Source: Erythroxylum novogranatense | Taxonomy: Eukaryota; Streptophyta; Magnoliopsida; Malpighiales; Erythroxylaceae | Direction: 5' to 3' | Assembly: GCA_029891385.1 (NCBI GenBank) | Contig: CM057230.1 | Span: 48,153,414 to 48,217,413 of the forward strand | DNA: 64,000 bases | Shown: positions 1 through 12,300 of the stretch, piece after piece | How the letters are laid out: every line of letters begins with the position of its first letter | Position numbering within the stretch: position 1 is the first letter of the stretch | The notes under the pieces: model-generated | Seen by the model: the letters and a program-made list of their open reading frames with translations, nothing else | What the model was told of the DNA's origin: nothing | Database searches by the model: none | Translations under genes and position numbers: made by a program

Positions 1-1537
1 GAAGTGAAGCGAGTCGGCCTCGCTAGGGCGACGCCTCGCCCCAGCGAGGCAGGCGCAGCTATATATATTTTTATTATTTTTTTATTATTTGGCATTAAGT
101 GACCTAATTGTTTCTTTTGTCAATTTCTTTTCGGTACGACGTCCGATTGACCGGATTCTTGAGGCATCGGATTCATAGAACATTTAATTTCATTATGTGA
201 GAAATTGGGAATTTTTGGACTAGAAATTGACGTGGCCCCGGGTAACGGAGCCTTTAATCACTGTTTTGTTTAATTGGGGACCTATAGAGGTCCGAATTGC
301 GCACCGTCAGCGTCAATAGGTTTCTAATTTTTAGACGGATTTTATTATGGGAAAATTTTGGATTAGGGTCGGGAATGCCATGAACATGCATTATACACGT
401 TTTACTTATTCCATGTGCATTGTTTGATATTTCTAATTATACAGTTGGTAATGTGTACTCATTTCCATTGTTATAGAGGCTCAGTTGGAACGTCATCCCA
501 CGGACGTTGCAGAGACTTCCCGGCATTAGCTCGGAAGTTATTAGGTGAGTAACCTAGATGGTTCCTCGGTTAGTAAGTGTTTATGATTCTGCACTTATAA
601 CTCTGTGGAGAATAATGGTGGGACAATTGTGTTTGTTTGTGCCTGGATTGCGGACCGTTGGTCCGATAGATTGGGAGATTCTGACATAGAAGTGTTATAT
701 GTGATTTTCATGTGAGTGATTTGTGTGAATATAGTGAATGGGGATCAGTTATGATGTTGACTCTGTTTTATTTGGACATATGCATTTCATGCATAATTGC
801 ATGATCAGTAATTGGCAGTTGTGACCAGAGTAGCCAACGAGAGCTTATAGCTCAACGTGATTGGGTCTTGAGCCTACAGTGATTCAGAGCCTAAGGCTCA
901 CCGTTTAATGCACCCTTAATGGGACGATTTGGTAGCCGATCCACAACAACGTAATAAATTGGAAAAGCGTCTCATACACATTTCATGTGCATTTGAATTG
1001 GTTCTTTTGACTGATATGGTATAATAATCATGTGGTATTTCTGAATGTGTTTTAGCGAAATAACTGTATGTATCTTTTATATACTGTGTATATGCATGAA
1101 TTGGGTGAACCATCGATGATGGTTCCTCACTGAGTTCGCAAACTCACCCAAAATTGCAAATTATTTTTCAGGATCGAGAGAGTAGACTTATAGCTCCAGA
1201 GGGACTTTTCCTGCCGTGTAGATTGAGTTGGCAAGAGAAGTCATGGTACACAGGTCGGTCAGCTGGCACTTTTTGAGGGATGACCTAGCTAGCCTTTTTG
1301 TTTGATTTTCTTTTGGAGTAATGTACAGAATATACCAGTTGTGTAAATTTACTGCTTTGAGGTTATGAAATGAGAATTTATGGTTTCAAAAATTAGTGGA
1401 TTTCATATTAATGCTTTAAGATTTTTGATGCCATATGGAGTGTTAGCGTTTTTTCGTAGCGCACCCTTATCGTAGGGTGTGTGTCGGTATGACCTACGGG
1501 CGTCCCGATACATATCCTAGGGTAAGGGGGTGCTACA
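1..1537 (+). mobile_element. Family-A gypsy LTR, right part (cut by window edge)
   Basis: This stretch matches, in the opposite orientation, the LTRs of the minus-strand element at 9365-28097 and the solo LTR at 41712-47649. It ends at the LTR terminus GGGGGTGCTACA. Family-D LTR sequence begins directly afterwards, so this copy inserted into the 5' LTR of element 1; TTAAG at 1538-1542 would be its right target duplication. The left end lies outside the window, so solo LTR or 3' LTR cannot be decided. It carries the donor-like TTAG/GTGAGTAACC at 541-554, micro-hairpins near 850-905, a hairpin at 1132-1145 and the acceptor-like TTTTTCAG/GA at 1171. The first 60 bases are unusually GC-rich. Confidence 0.85.
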
Positions 1538-2873
1538 TTAAGGATAAGAAACCCGAAATTTTGACATGAACATGCATCATACATATTCAGTATACATGAA
1601 TGTGCATAATTGAATTCCTAATTGTGTACAATAGTAATATATGTTTGTATTGAATATTTTAGAGGAACCCTTAGAGCAACCAAATCCAAATATTGCTAGG
1701 ACTTCGAGGCAATAAACAAACAGGGAGCTTTTGTAAGTAATTTAGAGGGTAAATTTTGTGGGTATCCTAAGATGGTCTCACCTTGATTTGTTTTGTTTAT
1801 TACTGAATTTAATTTGATATTGATAAATGAGTACTGAATTGTGTACTAATCCTAGACATGAAGGTCCAAGCTATTGATTGATGAATGTGATGTTGAAGTG
1901 CTACTTACCTTACTTTATTCTGCTTGTTGAATTTGATTTATGTTGATTGTGTTTTGAATTCTGGACAATGATTGCCCGAGGCGTTTGATGCATGTTTATA
2001 TCATTGGAAGTGTTACTTTCATGTGAATATAATTGACTACTTGCTTTGCACATGTAATGTCTGAAATGACCTTGGTTTATTTTAAAACTGTTGAATCATA
2101 GTTGTGGGTAAATAAGCATGACTAGAAGGGTCTGCAGCTGCTTCTATGACACTTCGATGTATTTTGTTATTGAGACGTAACTCTCTTTTTTGTTATGATA
2201 CCGATTATGGTATCTTCTGTATAAGTCCCTTTACCCACTTCTGTTGATGGATTAGTAGTCATTTGATTATGTATTATAATATATGTTGGATTTTGAAATA
2301 AACAAAATGATGTTTTGAATTGAAGGGATTATGCCTTCTTTGATACTCAGTTTTGTTAACTATATAACTGTTCTAAAATTTAAATATCTGCTTGTGCTAT
2401 AACTTGGTTCAGTATGATTAATTGTCAAATCATGTATAGTTTGGTTATTACTCACTAAGCTATATGTTTAGCACGATTGATTTGCCCCGTGTAGATTCAA
2501 AGAGAAGACTTAAGGACTAGGACGGGTCAACCGCAATGGCTAATGGAGTTTGAGTCTTATTTTCTCAAAAATGTATTTTGAGTTTATTTTGGCTTGTATA
2601 TAAATTCTGTGACTCTAAACTGTTGTAAGTTTTTGTAATAACTAATTTCAGGCTGGTTTCGATTTTTGAAACAAATTTGTATTATATTTATGTGATATAA
2701 TGTATGTATGTATGTTTTGAACAAGTTTGGAATGATATGTAATGTATGTTTGTTTAAGATTCAAGAAATGCATGTATGAAATGTTTTGTATGTTTTGGAA
2801 TGTTTTGTATTCTGTATGTTGTGTATGTGCGGCACTCGCAATATCCTCCCAGGGGGTATATATGGGTGTTACA
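1538..2873 (+). mobile_element. 5' LTR (3' portion) of gypsy element 1, family D
   Basis: The sequence from TTAAGGATAAGAAACC to the terminal GGGTGTTACA is closely matched by 28215-29587, the distal half of the 3' LTR. It is followed at once by a tRNA-Met-type primer-binding site. Only the distal part is in the window because a family-A LTR interrupts the proximal part. A donor-like GTAAGTAA lies at 1733-1740, a hairpin CTAAGC-TATAT-GTTTAG at 2455-2471 and an acceptor-like GTGTAG at 2489-2494. Confidence 0.85.
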
Positions 2874-2878
2874 CTTTT

Positions 2879-2890
2879 TGGTATCAGACC
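2879..2890 (+). other. Primer-binding site of element 1
   Basis: TGGTATCAGACC lies six bases after the LTR end. It matches the usual plant initiator tRNA-Met primer-binding site TGGTATCAGAGC except at the second-last base. It defines the border between the 5' LTR and the leader. Confidence 0.8.
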
Positions 2891-3000
2891 ATGGTTTAGG
2901 CGATTCTGGTTTAACCAACACTTAAATATTACTTCTATTGACTGTGTAAGTTATGTTTTGGCCTAATGCGGTGTCCTATGTTTTGTCTATAAAATTTACA

Positions 3001-4036
3001 ATGGAAGGATCTCGGGACTCTGTTGACGAAGTTGCTAATAGCAATCAGCCGGAGCAAACTCGTCCAGAAATACCTGGACCCTCGGGGATCAATCGATGTG
3101 AAGCTGGGATGTCACCTCCTCCTCTAGCTCAGGGAGAGACTTTGATTAAACTGTCCCAAGATATGATGATGTTGCTGCATCGGATGAAAACACCTAAGGC
3201 TCCATTGATCAGTTGAGGAAGTATGGAGTCGAGGAATTTATAAGGACATCTCTGGAGGAATCTTAAAAGGTTGAGTTCTGGATTGAGAAGGTGAAGAGGG
3301 TAGTGGATGAGATCAGTTGTCCAGTCGAGCAGATGGTGCATTGTGCTGTCTCCCTTCTTCAGGGAGTAGTTTATGAATGGTGGAAGTTTGTTCTGAGGAG
3401 TCCTCAGCTTCCGGTGCCTCTGACTTGGGATTTCTTTGCCCAAGAATTTAAATCTAAGTATGTGACAGAGGCTTACAAAAAGGATAAATGGAAGCAATTT
3501 TTGAACTTGAAGCAGAGAAACTTATCAGTTGCTGAGTATGATCGGGAGTTCAACCGACTTAGTAAGTATGCCCTTGAATGTGTGCTTATTAAGGAGTTCC
3601 GATGTCACCAGTTTGAGGATAGATTGCATGATTCCATCAAGGAGCATCTAGCAGCAATTACTCTATTACAGCAAGTGGCATACCATCAACTGGTACAAGC
3701 TGCAGTGAAAATTGAGAGACATGAGATGGTTAGGAGAGAAAGGAGTCAGAGAAGGGGTTTTGGTAGAGGAGGCCAGTCCTCAGGGAAATGGAGTCGAGAA
3801 GGTACAACTTCTGCACTGAAAAATACTCAGAGATTTGTGACACGGGGAAGGCGACAAAACTTTCCCTCTTTATTTGTTTCTGGAAGGGGTCATCTGGAGG
3901 CCGAGGTTTTGAACCCCCAGAGTGCCCTGATTGTTTTGTACACCATTGGGGTGTTTGCAAAAGGACTATGGGAGCTTGTTTTCATTATGGTATTACTGAG
4001 CATAACATAGCTAGTTGCCCTCTCAACCAGGCTTAG
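3001..4036 (+). pseudogene. Broken gag of chromovirus element 1
   Basis: The reading starts at ATG 3001 (MEGSRDSVDEV) and is spread over several frames. The retrotransposon Gag core is at 3291-3700, with the WWKFVLR, WDFFAQEFKSKY and LNLKQRNLSVAEYDREF stretches typical of Ty3/gypsy Gag. The zinc knuckle lies in another frame at about 3988-4020 as C-x2-Y-x4-H-x4-C, so its second cysteine has become tyrosine. Stops and frameshifts (TGA at 3214, TAA at 3264, a frame change near 3850) show that it cannot make full Gag. In an intact element Gag would form the cytoplasmic particle that packages the RNA. Confidence 0.85.
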
Positions 4037-4264
4037 ACATCACAAGCCAGTCGAGAGGTATTTCATGCGTCTGTTGGGAACAAAGGAAGTGGTAAAGGTC
4101 AAGGAGGATCTGGGTAAAATAGACCGAATCAAAGTAACCAATCAGAAACTGTGAATTGACCAGCTATGTCTACTGATTTGGCTCAAGCTTATGCATTGAA
4201 AACTTGTGAGGACTAGGATGCACCAGATGTTATTACTGGTATAGTTTCTATCTTTGATTCTGAA

Positions 4265-7200
4265 ATGTATGCATTAATTGATCCTGGATCTTCACATTCA
4301 TATATCTGTGTTGGAGAAGTGTTTGATAAGGAGATACTTATAGATCAATTAGAGTATGATATCCAGGTAACTAGTCCTATGGGTAGTAGTGTGTTGGTTA
4401 ATCAGGTGTATAGGAAGTGTCCAATTATGATTCGAGGAAATGATTATATAGCAAATTTGATCAGATTGCCTTTCCATGAATTTGATTTGATTCTGGGTAT
4501 AGATTGGTTATCTAAGCATCAGAAAGTAATTAATTGTAAGGCTAAGACAGTTATGCTTAGGAGATCCGATCAGTCTAAAGTAATATTGCATGGTGTCCGC
4601 ACTAGTTCCTTAGATAATGTGGTATCTGCTATGCAAACTAGAAAGCTCCTCAGGAAGGGATGTGAAGCTTATCTAGCTTTTGTGCTTGATTCCCAAAAGG
4701 AGAGTGGAAAGGATAAACTGCTTGACATTCCTGTAGTGAATGCATATCCAGATATATTTCCTAAGGAATTACTTAGACTCCCTCCAGAAAGAGATATGGA
4801 GTTATCTATTGAAGTTATACCAGGCACTGCTCCTATATCTAAAGCACCATATAAAATGGCTCCTACTGAATTGAAGGAGTTAAAGGTACAGTTACAAGAG
4901 CTTCTGGATAAGGGGTTTATTCGACCCAGTATATCACCGTGGGAAGCACCGGTGTTATTTGTTAAGAAGAAGGATGGCACACTACAGATGTGTATCGATT
5001 TTAGGCAATTGAATATAGTCACAGTGAAGAATAAGTATCCAATGCCAAGGATTCAAGACTTATTTGATCAATTGAAAGATGCAGGATTGTTTTCAAAGAT
5101 AGATCTGCAATCAAGGTACTATCAGCTTCAGGTAAAAGATGTAGATGTATTGAAGACTACATTTAGAACCCATTATGGACATTATGAATTCCTAGTAATT
5201 CCATTCGGGTTAACTAATGCTCCAGTAGTATTTATGGATCTGATGAATAGAGTGTTCAAGCCTTATTTGGACCAATTTGTTGTGATGTTTATTGATGATA
5301 TCCTGGTCTATTATAAGAATGAACAAGATCATACTCAGCATCTCCGAATTGTATTACAAACTCTGAGGGAAAGACAGTTGTATTATAAGGGCTTCAGGAG
5401 ATATCATTTTTGGGGCATGTTGTCTCTTTTGGAGGAATCAGAGTTAATCCTAGTAAGATAGAAGCGATTGTTAATTGGAAGCCACCACGGAATGTAACAA
5501 AAGTGAGAAGTTTTCTAGGTCTGGCTGGTTATTACCGTCAATTTGTTAAGGGATTATCAATGATATCATCCCCTTTAACTAAACTATTACGGAAGGGAGT
5601 GAAATATGAGTGATCTGATAGATGTCAGACTATCAGATTAGTTTTGTTCAGTTGAAAAGTATGCTTAATGAAGCCCCTGTATTAGTTCAACTTCCTTCTG
5701 GTAAGGAGTATGTTATGTATACTGATGCATCTGGAATTGGTTTAGGTTGTGTTTTGATGCAAGAAGGAAAGGTAGTTGTTTATGCCTCTAGGCAACTAAA
5801 GGCTTATGAACAAAATTACCCTACATATGATCTGGAACTTGCAGCAATAGTGTTTGTCTTAAAAATTTGGCAGCACTACCTATATGGTGAAAGGTGTAGA
5901 ATTTTCACAGATCATAAGAGTCTGAAGTATTTGTTTACCCAGAAGGAACTTAATCTGAGACAATGGCATTGGTTGGAATTATTTAAAGACTATGATTGTA
6001 TTGTGGACTACCATCCAGGTAAGGCTAATGTTGTAGCTAATGCTTTGAGTCGAAAGACCATCTTAGCATTATCACTTAAGCAGAATGAATGGAAACTGGG
6101 ATCTGGTGGAGCTTTAATGGCTCAACTGAAAGCAAGAACTACTTTGAGACAGGAGATTTGTGACGTTCAAAGAGTTGATGATAAGTTACAACAACTTATC
6201 TTGGCTACTCAGGAAGGTAAACAGTCTGATTTTTCTGTGCAAAGTGATGGTGAATTGTAGTATAAGGATCGGCTGCGTGTGCCAGCTAATGACGAATTGA
6301 AGAAGAAGATGTTGTTTGAGGCTTATAATACAATATTTACTATACATCTGGGTGGAAACAAGATGTATCAGGATTTGAAACAGTATTACTGGTGAGCAGG
6401 TATGAAAGGGATGTTATGGATTATGTAGCAAAATGTCTAACATGCTAGCAGGTTAAAGCTGAGCATCAGGTCCCATCTGGTTTGTTACATCCTATTTCTA
6501 TTCCTCAATGAAAATGGGATAACATTACCATGAATTTTATCATTGAACTTCCTCTCACTCAAAGAAAGCATGATGCTATATGGGTGATTGTAGATGAGTT
6601 CACCAAGTCTGCTCATTTTCTGCCTGTTCGTCCTGATTATTCTTTAGATAGGCTTGCAGATTTATATGTAAATGAGATAGTGAGACTGTATGGTGTACCA
6701 TTGTATATCATTTCAAATCGTGATCTTCGATTTACTTCAAGATTCTAGAAAAGTTTACAGAAGTCTCTGAGAACTCAAGTTAAGTTTAATACTGCTTTCC
6801 ATCCCCAGACAGATGGACAATCTGAACGAGTTATACAGATATTGGAAGATATGTTGAGGGGTTGTGTGTTAGAGTTTCTCGGGAGTTGGGATAACTATCT
6901 GGCTCTAATGGAGTTTGTTTATAATAACAGTTCTCAGACAAGCATTTTTATGGCACCTTATGAAGCGTTGTATGGTAGGAAGTGTAAAATTCCGGTATGT
7001 TGGACTGAGTTTAGTGAGAGCAAGATGATCGAGCTAAAAATTGTGAAAGATACTGAAGAAAAGATTCAGATTATTCAACAAAGATTGAAAGCTGCCAGTG
7101 ATAGGTAGAAATCTTATACTGATCGAAAAAGAAAAGATATCGAGTATCAAGTGGGTGATAAGATGTTTTTGAAAGTGTCACCATGGAAACACATACTTCG

Positions 7201-7531
7201 GTTTGAAAAGAAGGGTAAGCTCAGTCCGCGATTTATCAGTCCTTATGAAATTCTAAAAAGAATTGGACCAGTAGCTTATCAGCTGGCTCTTCCTAAAAAA
7301 TTGACCAGGTTACATGATGTGTTTCATGTTTTTATGCTAAGAAGATATCGTTCTGATATGACACATAAAATTTCAGTGCAAAAAATTCAGGTTCAACCAG
7401 ATTTGTCATATGAAGAAGGGTCGGTTTCTATCTTAGCCAGGGAAGTTAAACAACTTAGGAACATGTCAGTGCCGTTGGTAAAAGTACTCTGGCAACATCA
7501 TGGACTTGAGGAAGCAACATGGAAACCTTAA
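4265..7531 (+). pseudogene. Broken pro-pol of chromovirus element 1 (Tekay/Del-like)
   Basis: The order is protease, RT, RNase H, integrase and chromodomain-like tail, as in Ty3/gypsy. The protease motif [11 protein letters not shown] is at about 4274-4306. RT spans about 4800-5400 and keeps [11 protein letters not shown] near 5289. A frameshift near 5390-5410 leads to [13 protein letters not shown] at 5516-5556. RNase H starts with [13 protein letters not shown] at 5708 and ends with [15 protein letters not shown] at about 6009-6053. The integrase zinc finger (6330-6460) has several stops. The integrase core (6530-6748, 6755-7108) contains TKSAHFLPV and FHPQTDGQSERV. The C-terminal part (7151-7531) ends in VKVLWQHHGLEEATWKP, a chromodomain-type tail. 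At least three frames are used, so it is dead. Clade assignment is from motif resemblance. Confidence 0.9.
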
Positions 7532-7598
7532 GAAACTATGAAAGCTCAGTATCCTCAACTATTTTAACAGGTATGAATTTCGAGCACGAAATTCTTTT

Positions 7599-7612
7599 AA
7601 GGGAGAGAGAGT
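7599..7612 (+). other. Polypurine tract of element 1
   Basis: AAGGGAGAGAGAGT directly precedes the 3' LTR start TGTAAGGCC at 7613. This is the expected position of the plus-strand primer. Confidence 0.75.
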
Positions 7613-9364
7613 TGTAAGGCCTCAAAATATACCCTATTTGAAATCATAAAAGTTTATGAAAGTACATGTGTGATAGGAGTTAGAATTTTTGCTGTGATTA
7701 GAATATGAAAAACTTATGACTTGAATTTTTGACCAAGTGGATTATAGTGAGTAAATTGGAATTAATTGACACCATTAGAGAATTGAGGTATTTAAATGTA
7801 TATTTATATTAGGAAATTTTTCAAGTGGCAAGATAAACTGGTATATGAAACTTGCAAAGATTAAGCCTATGAGTTAGTGACATTTGGCATGAGTAATTAA
7901 TTGACAAATTGGCTTGGCAAGAATGTAACAAATGGCACGGTTAATAAGTTAACAAGTGGAAAAATGGAAGCGTTGCAATTGGCAACATAAATGGAGGGCA
8001 AATGAGAGTCATGCATTGGAGATATATGTGGCAATACATAAAGAAGACAACTAGCAATTTAGGTGTCAAGCCTTTACAAGACTTTGGTAGCCTTCATTTG
8101 GCTCTCTTCTCTCCACCGATTCCTTGCTCTACTTTTTTACTTTGATTTTGTAAACTCCTTGCCATATGCTGCATGAAGAAGCTCTCTCATACGAATTTCT
8201 AGGCTGATGTGCTTTGGGTGTTAAAAGCACATTACATCTATCTTGGTTTTGGAAGTGTATTAGTTGCTTGGAAGGTGCTGTAATAGTTGGATTCTTGGAG
8301 TTGAATTTGAAGTTTAGTAAGGTAAGGGAATTATGAACTTGGTATCCTGTGATAACATGTATTGTTTGATGTTTGATATGGATCAATTGTGTACTAAAAT
8401 GGGAAGGAATTGAGGTTTGATACATATTGGAAACTGGTTAAGATGAGTAATTCTAATGAACAAGTTTCGGTATTTTAGCCATATCTTGCCCTGTAGGTAT
8501 CCAACTTGGATGAATTTAAATTCTTATTAAACTAGAAACTTATATCTACAACTTTTATGAGGCATCGAATTTGATTTTTGTCACTAAGTGTGTCAAAAGT
8601 TGGCTTGAATTTGAGTATCTGGAATCTGTCACTGTTTGTGAATAAACTGTAGTCATTTGAGGATAATTTTCAAAATAATGAACCAAATTGCATAAAATTG
8701 GTGTCAGTAGAAACTTAAGACATAAAGGAACAAATGTTTATAAGAATTTTTGGCCTAAATCCTTCAATTTCACTATCAAAATGGCTGTGTAACATTGACC
8801 CAAAAGTCTATTATGGGGAAAAGCTAGAAGAAAATGATGAAGTATGTGTTTTCACTAAACTTACTTTGGTATTTCGATTATAACATGAACTGTGGATCTC
8901 CAAATAAGTTGGTTATTGATTTCGATTAAACTAGAGACATATTTCTACAACTTTATTAAAGAAGTAAAATTTTAATTCTGTCTCTAAGATTTTCAAATTT
9001 TGGCTTGAAATTGAGTATTGGCTTAGGCTGTAGCACTATCAGGGACAGAAATCATATCCTGTGGTTTTTGAATAAACTATATTGATGTAGGCCGAATTAG
9101 ACTGAGGTGTCTTCACCAAAGTTGAAGCTTATTATCTTAGCTTTAAACTAGTATAAAGTTTGTAATTTTTGTATATTGAAATTGAGAGTTATGAGGTATC
9201 CAACTTGGAGGCATGATCATGCATTAGTCAAATTTTCAAATGTACACAGTTTGTGATATTTTGAGCATAACTCATTGAATACTAAACCAAATTGGATGAA
9301 CTTGGTATCATTGAAAACCTAAGACAAAGAGGGAAAACTTTCTATAAGGAAGTATTACCTAATT
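7613..9364 (+). mobile_element. 3' LTR of element 1, proximal part
   Basis: It begins with TGTAAGGCCTC after the polypurine tract and is interrupted at 9364/9365 by minus-strand element 2. It resumes at 28103. TAATT at 9360-9364 is repeated at 28098-28102 as the target duplication of that insertion. Joined, this 3' LTR is about 3.2 kb. I see no gene inside; the short reading frame near 8129-8425 is not supported by anything. Confidence 0.85.
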
Positions 9365-12300
9365 TGTAGCACCCTCTTACCATAGGACATATACCAAGAC
9401 GCCCGTAGGTCATTCCGATACACACCCTACGATAAGGGTGCGCTACGAACAATCACTAACACTTCACATGGCATCAAATCATAAAGCATCATTATTGAAA
9501 ATCACTAATTTTTTTAAACCCTAAACTTTCTCATTTCATATCATCAAAAGCAGTAATTTACATATCTGTCAGTTTTCATTGTCTGTACATTACTCCAAAA
9601 GAAAATCAAATACAAAACCTAACTAGGTCATCCCTCAAAAAGTGCCAGCTGATCAACTTGTGAGCCATGACTTCTCTTGCCAACTCGATCTACACAGCAG
9701 GAAAAGTCTCTCTAGAGCTATGAGTCTACTCTCTCGGTCCCGAAAAATAATTTGCAATTTTGGTTGAGTTTGCGAACTCAGTGAGGAACCATCATCGATG
9801 GTTCACCCAATTCATGCATACACAAACAGATCACATTTATACCATAATAATCCATTCAGAAGTGCCACATGATTATTCACATGGGCACAAAGCAATTTAC
9901 TTTTCACCCAATCAAAAACATTCAATCAAATGCATATGTAATGCATAAGTGATCCTTTTTCTAATTTATTACGTTGTTATGACCGAGTACCTAAACTGTC
10001 CCATTAAGGGCACATTAATCGGTGAGCCTGAGGCTCTGAGTCACTGTAGGATTGAGGCCCAATTATGTTGAGCTTGAAGCTCTCGGTGGCTTCTCCAGTC
10101 ACAACTGCCAAATTACTGATCATACATTTATGCATGGGATGCATATGAAAATATAAAGCAAAGCCCACATCAAAGTCTATCCCAAATTAATGCAGTCAAC
10201 AGATAGTTCACACTCAATCACATTAAAATCACAATCACAAATAGAGCACTCCTATGTCATAATCTCCCACATACATCGGACACCTTCGGTCCCGAATATA
10301 GGCATAAACAAACGCAACAGTCCCACCATTATTCTCCACAGTGTTATAAGTGCAAAATATAAACAAATAATAATTGACAAACCCTCTAGGTTACTCACCA
10401 AATAGCTTCCGAGTTAATGCCGGAAAGTCTCGGCAACGTCCGTGGGATGACGTTCCAACTGTGCCTCTATAACATTCAAAATATTCACATGTTACCAAAT
10501 GCGCAATTAGAAATATTAAATAATGCACATGTAGCAATTTAGATGTGTACAATGCATATTCGTGACATTTCCGGTACCATTATATAATTCACATCACAAA
10601 ATATTTCCCTATGTCTTAGGAACCTATAGACACCAGAATTACTCAATTTGGACCTCTATAGGTCCGGATATTGCTAAAATTTAATCAATTCTCTCACTTG
10701 GATTCAATCCCTAAATCTCAATTAAATCCCACAAAGTCCACAATTCTACATGGAGAGGTAGATAATTGCCTTATGAATCTGATGCCTCGAGAGTCAGGTC
10801 AATCGGAGGTCAGATGACGAAGATATAAGCAAAAGAAGCTTTAGGACAAAACAAAAGATAAGAGAGTTTGCACTTATTTCCCTCTCTTCCACCATCTGAA
10901 TTTCTAACATGCATAACTCTTTACAAACTTATCCAAAAATTACAAACAAGATCTCATTGGAAAGATAACAAGAAACCCTACAAGTTCCATGAAGGTCTCA
11001 CAAAACAATCTCACCTCTAAGGGTGCCAAAAACTACTTCAAAGTTACTGCCCATGAATGACCATATGAACAGTAACTATTTTCTTCCAATCCTCATAACT
11101 TCTTACTCATAACTCCAAATAAGGTACATTGTACACCATTAGAAAGCTCTACACATTTTCTACAATCTTCAAGAAGACCCCCTAATCCAGTTCAATCTAT
11201 AAGAGGGTCAAAAACACAAACAAAGTTTCTCCCCAATGAAATAGTAAAACTACCATATGGACAGTAACTGCACTCTACTAAAAATCCTATCTTTCCATTC
11301 CTTATGCCAAAAATTCCAAGCTATAAGTAAAAAGAAAGATCAAAACATGTTCTAAAAGTTTCATGAATAACTTGGAAGCAAATTCAATCTCTAAACAAAT
11401 CAATTTCTCAATCCAAGTTTCTGTCCAGATCTATCATCCTCAACAGCAACACATTCTTCCACAATTCATAACTTTCCAACCCATTGTCGAAAAATTACAT
11501 ACCATATAACAATAAAAATCTCAGACAATATACTACAATTCTCAAGAAGGACTTCAAAGCAAATTCCCATTCAAACTAGGTCAAATCCCCTCAATAAGGT
11601 GGTTGTCCTGTTGAAATCAGCATTTAACCTAAACCATAACAAAAATTTACAAATTTATATCTATCAATCCTTACATCCAAAATTCGCACAAAATACCTCA
11701 TTAGAAAGCTACAACAATCATCTACAACTTTCTAGAGGTCACTTGAGCCAATTTCACTCTTATCTGAACACAAAAAGCACCAAACCTATGCCCTTAGAGC
11801 ATTTGCACACCAAAACACAATTTGAGCTGAAATACCACCTGAACATTATCAGACCATAATTTTCAATCTAAACATCAAAAAAATACGTACTTAGTGGCGT
11901 TAGAAAGCTAACAAAAAATATTCAACTTTCATGCAGATCAAAGTAGCAAATTCAATCCAAATCAACCTTAAAAAAATCATCAAAGTTTCAGGTCACAAGG
12001 TTCAGATACTGTTCATACAGCACCTAACAACTCACTTTGCTTGCCAAAATTAAAATCCTTAAGGTCATTATTGGACAAAACTTCCTTCATATAAAATCTA
12101 GCCATACTTCTTAAGTTTAATTTAAACTAAACCTCAACTCAAAAGCATAACCACATCAAAAGTTATAAACAAAAATCTGAAACCTTTACAAAATCACATT
12201 TTCCATATTTCCTCCCTACCTCAACTCCTTTCATTCCATTATTATACCTACATCAATAAGCATCCATTTGAACCTCTAATTCAGCCATAAGTTCATCACA

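Noticed and set aside
2879..2890. tRNA-like match TGGTATCAGA
   Set aside because: It is only the primer-binding site complementary to a tRNA end; no cloverleaf can be drawn around it.
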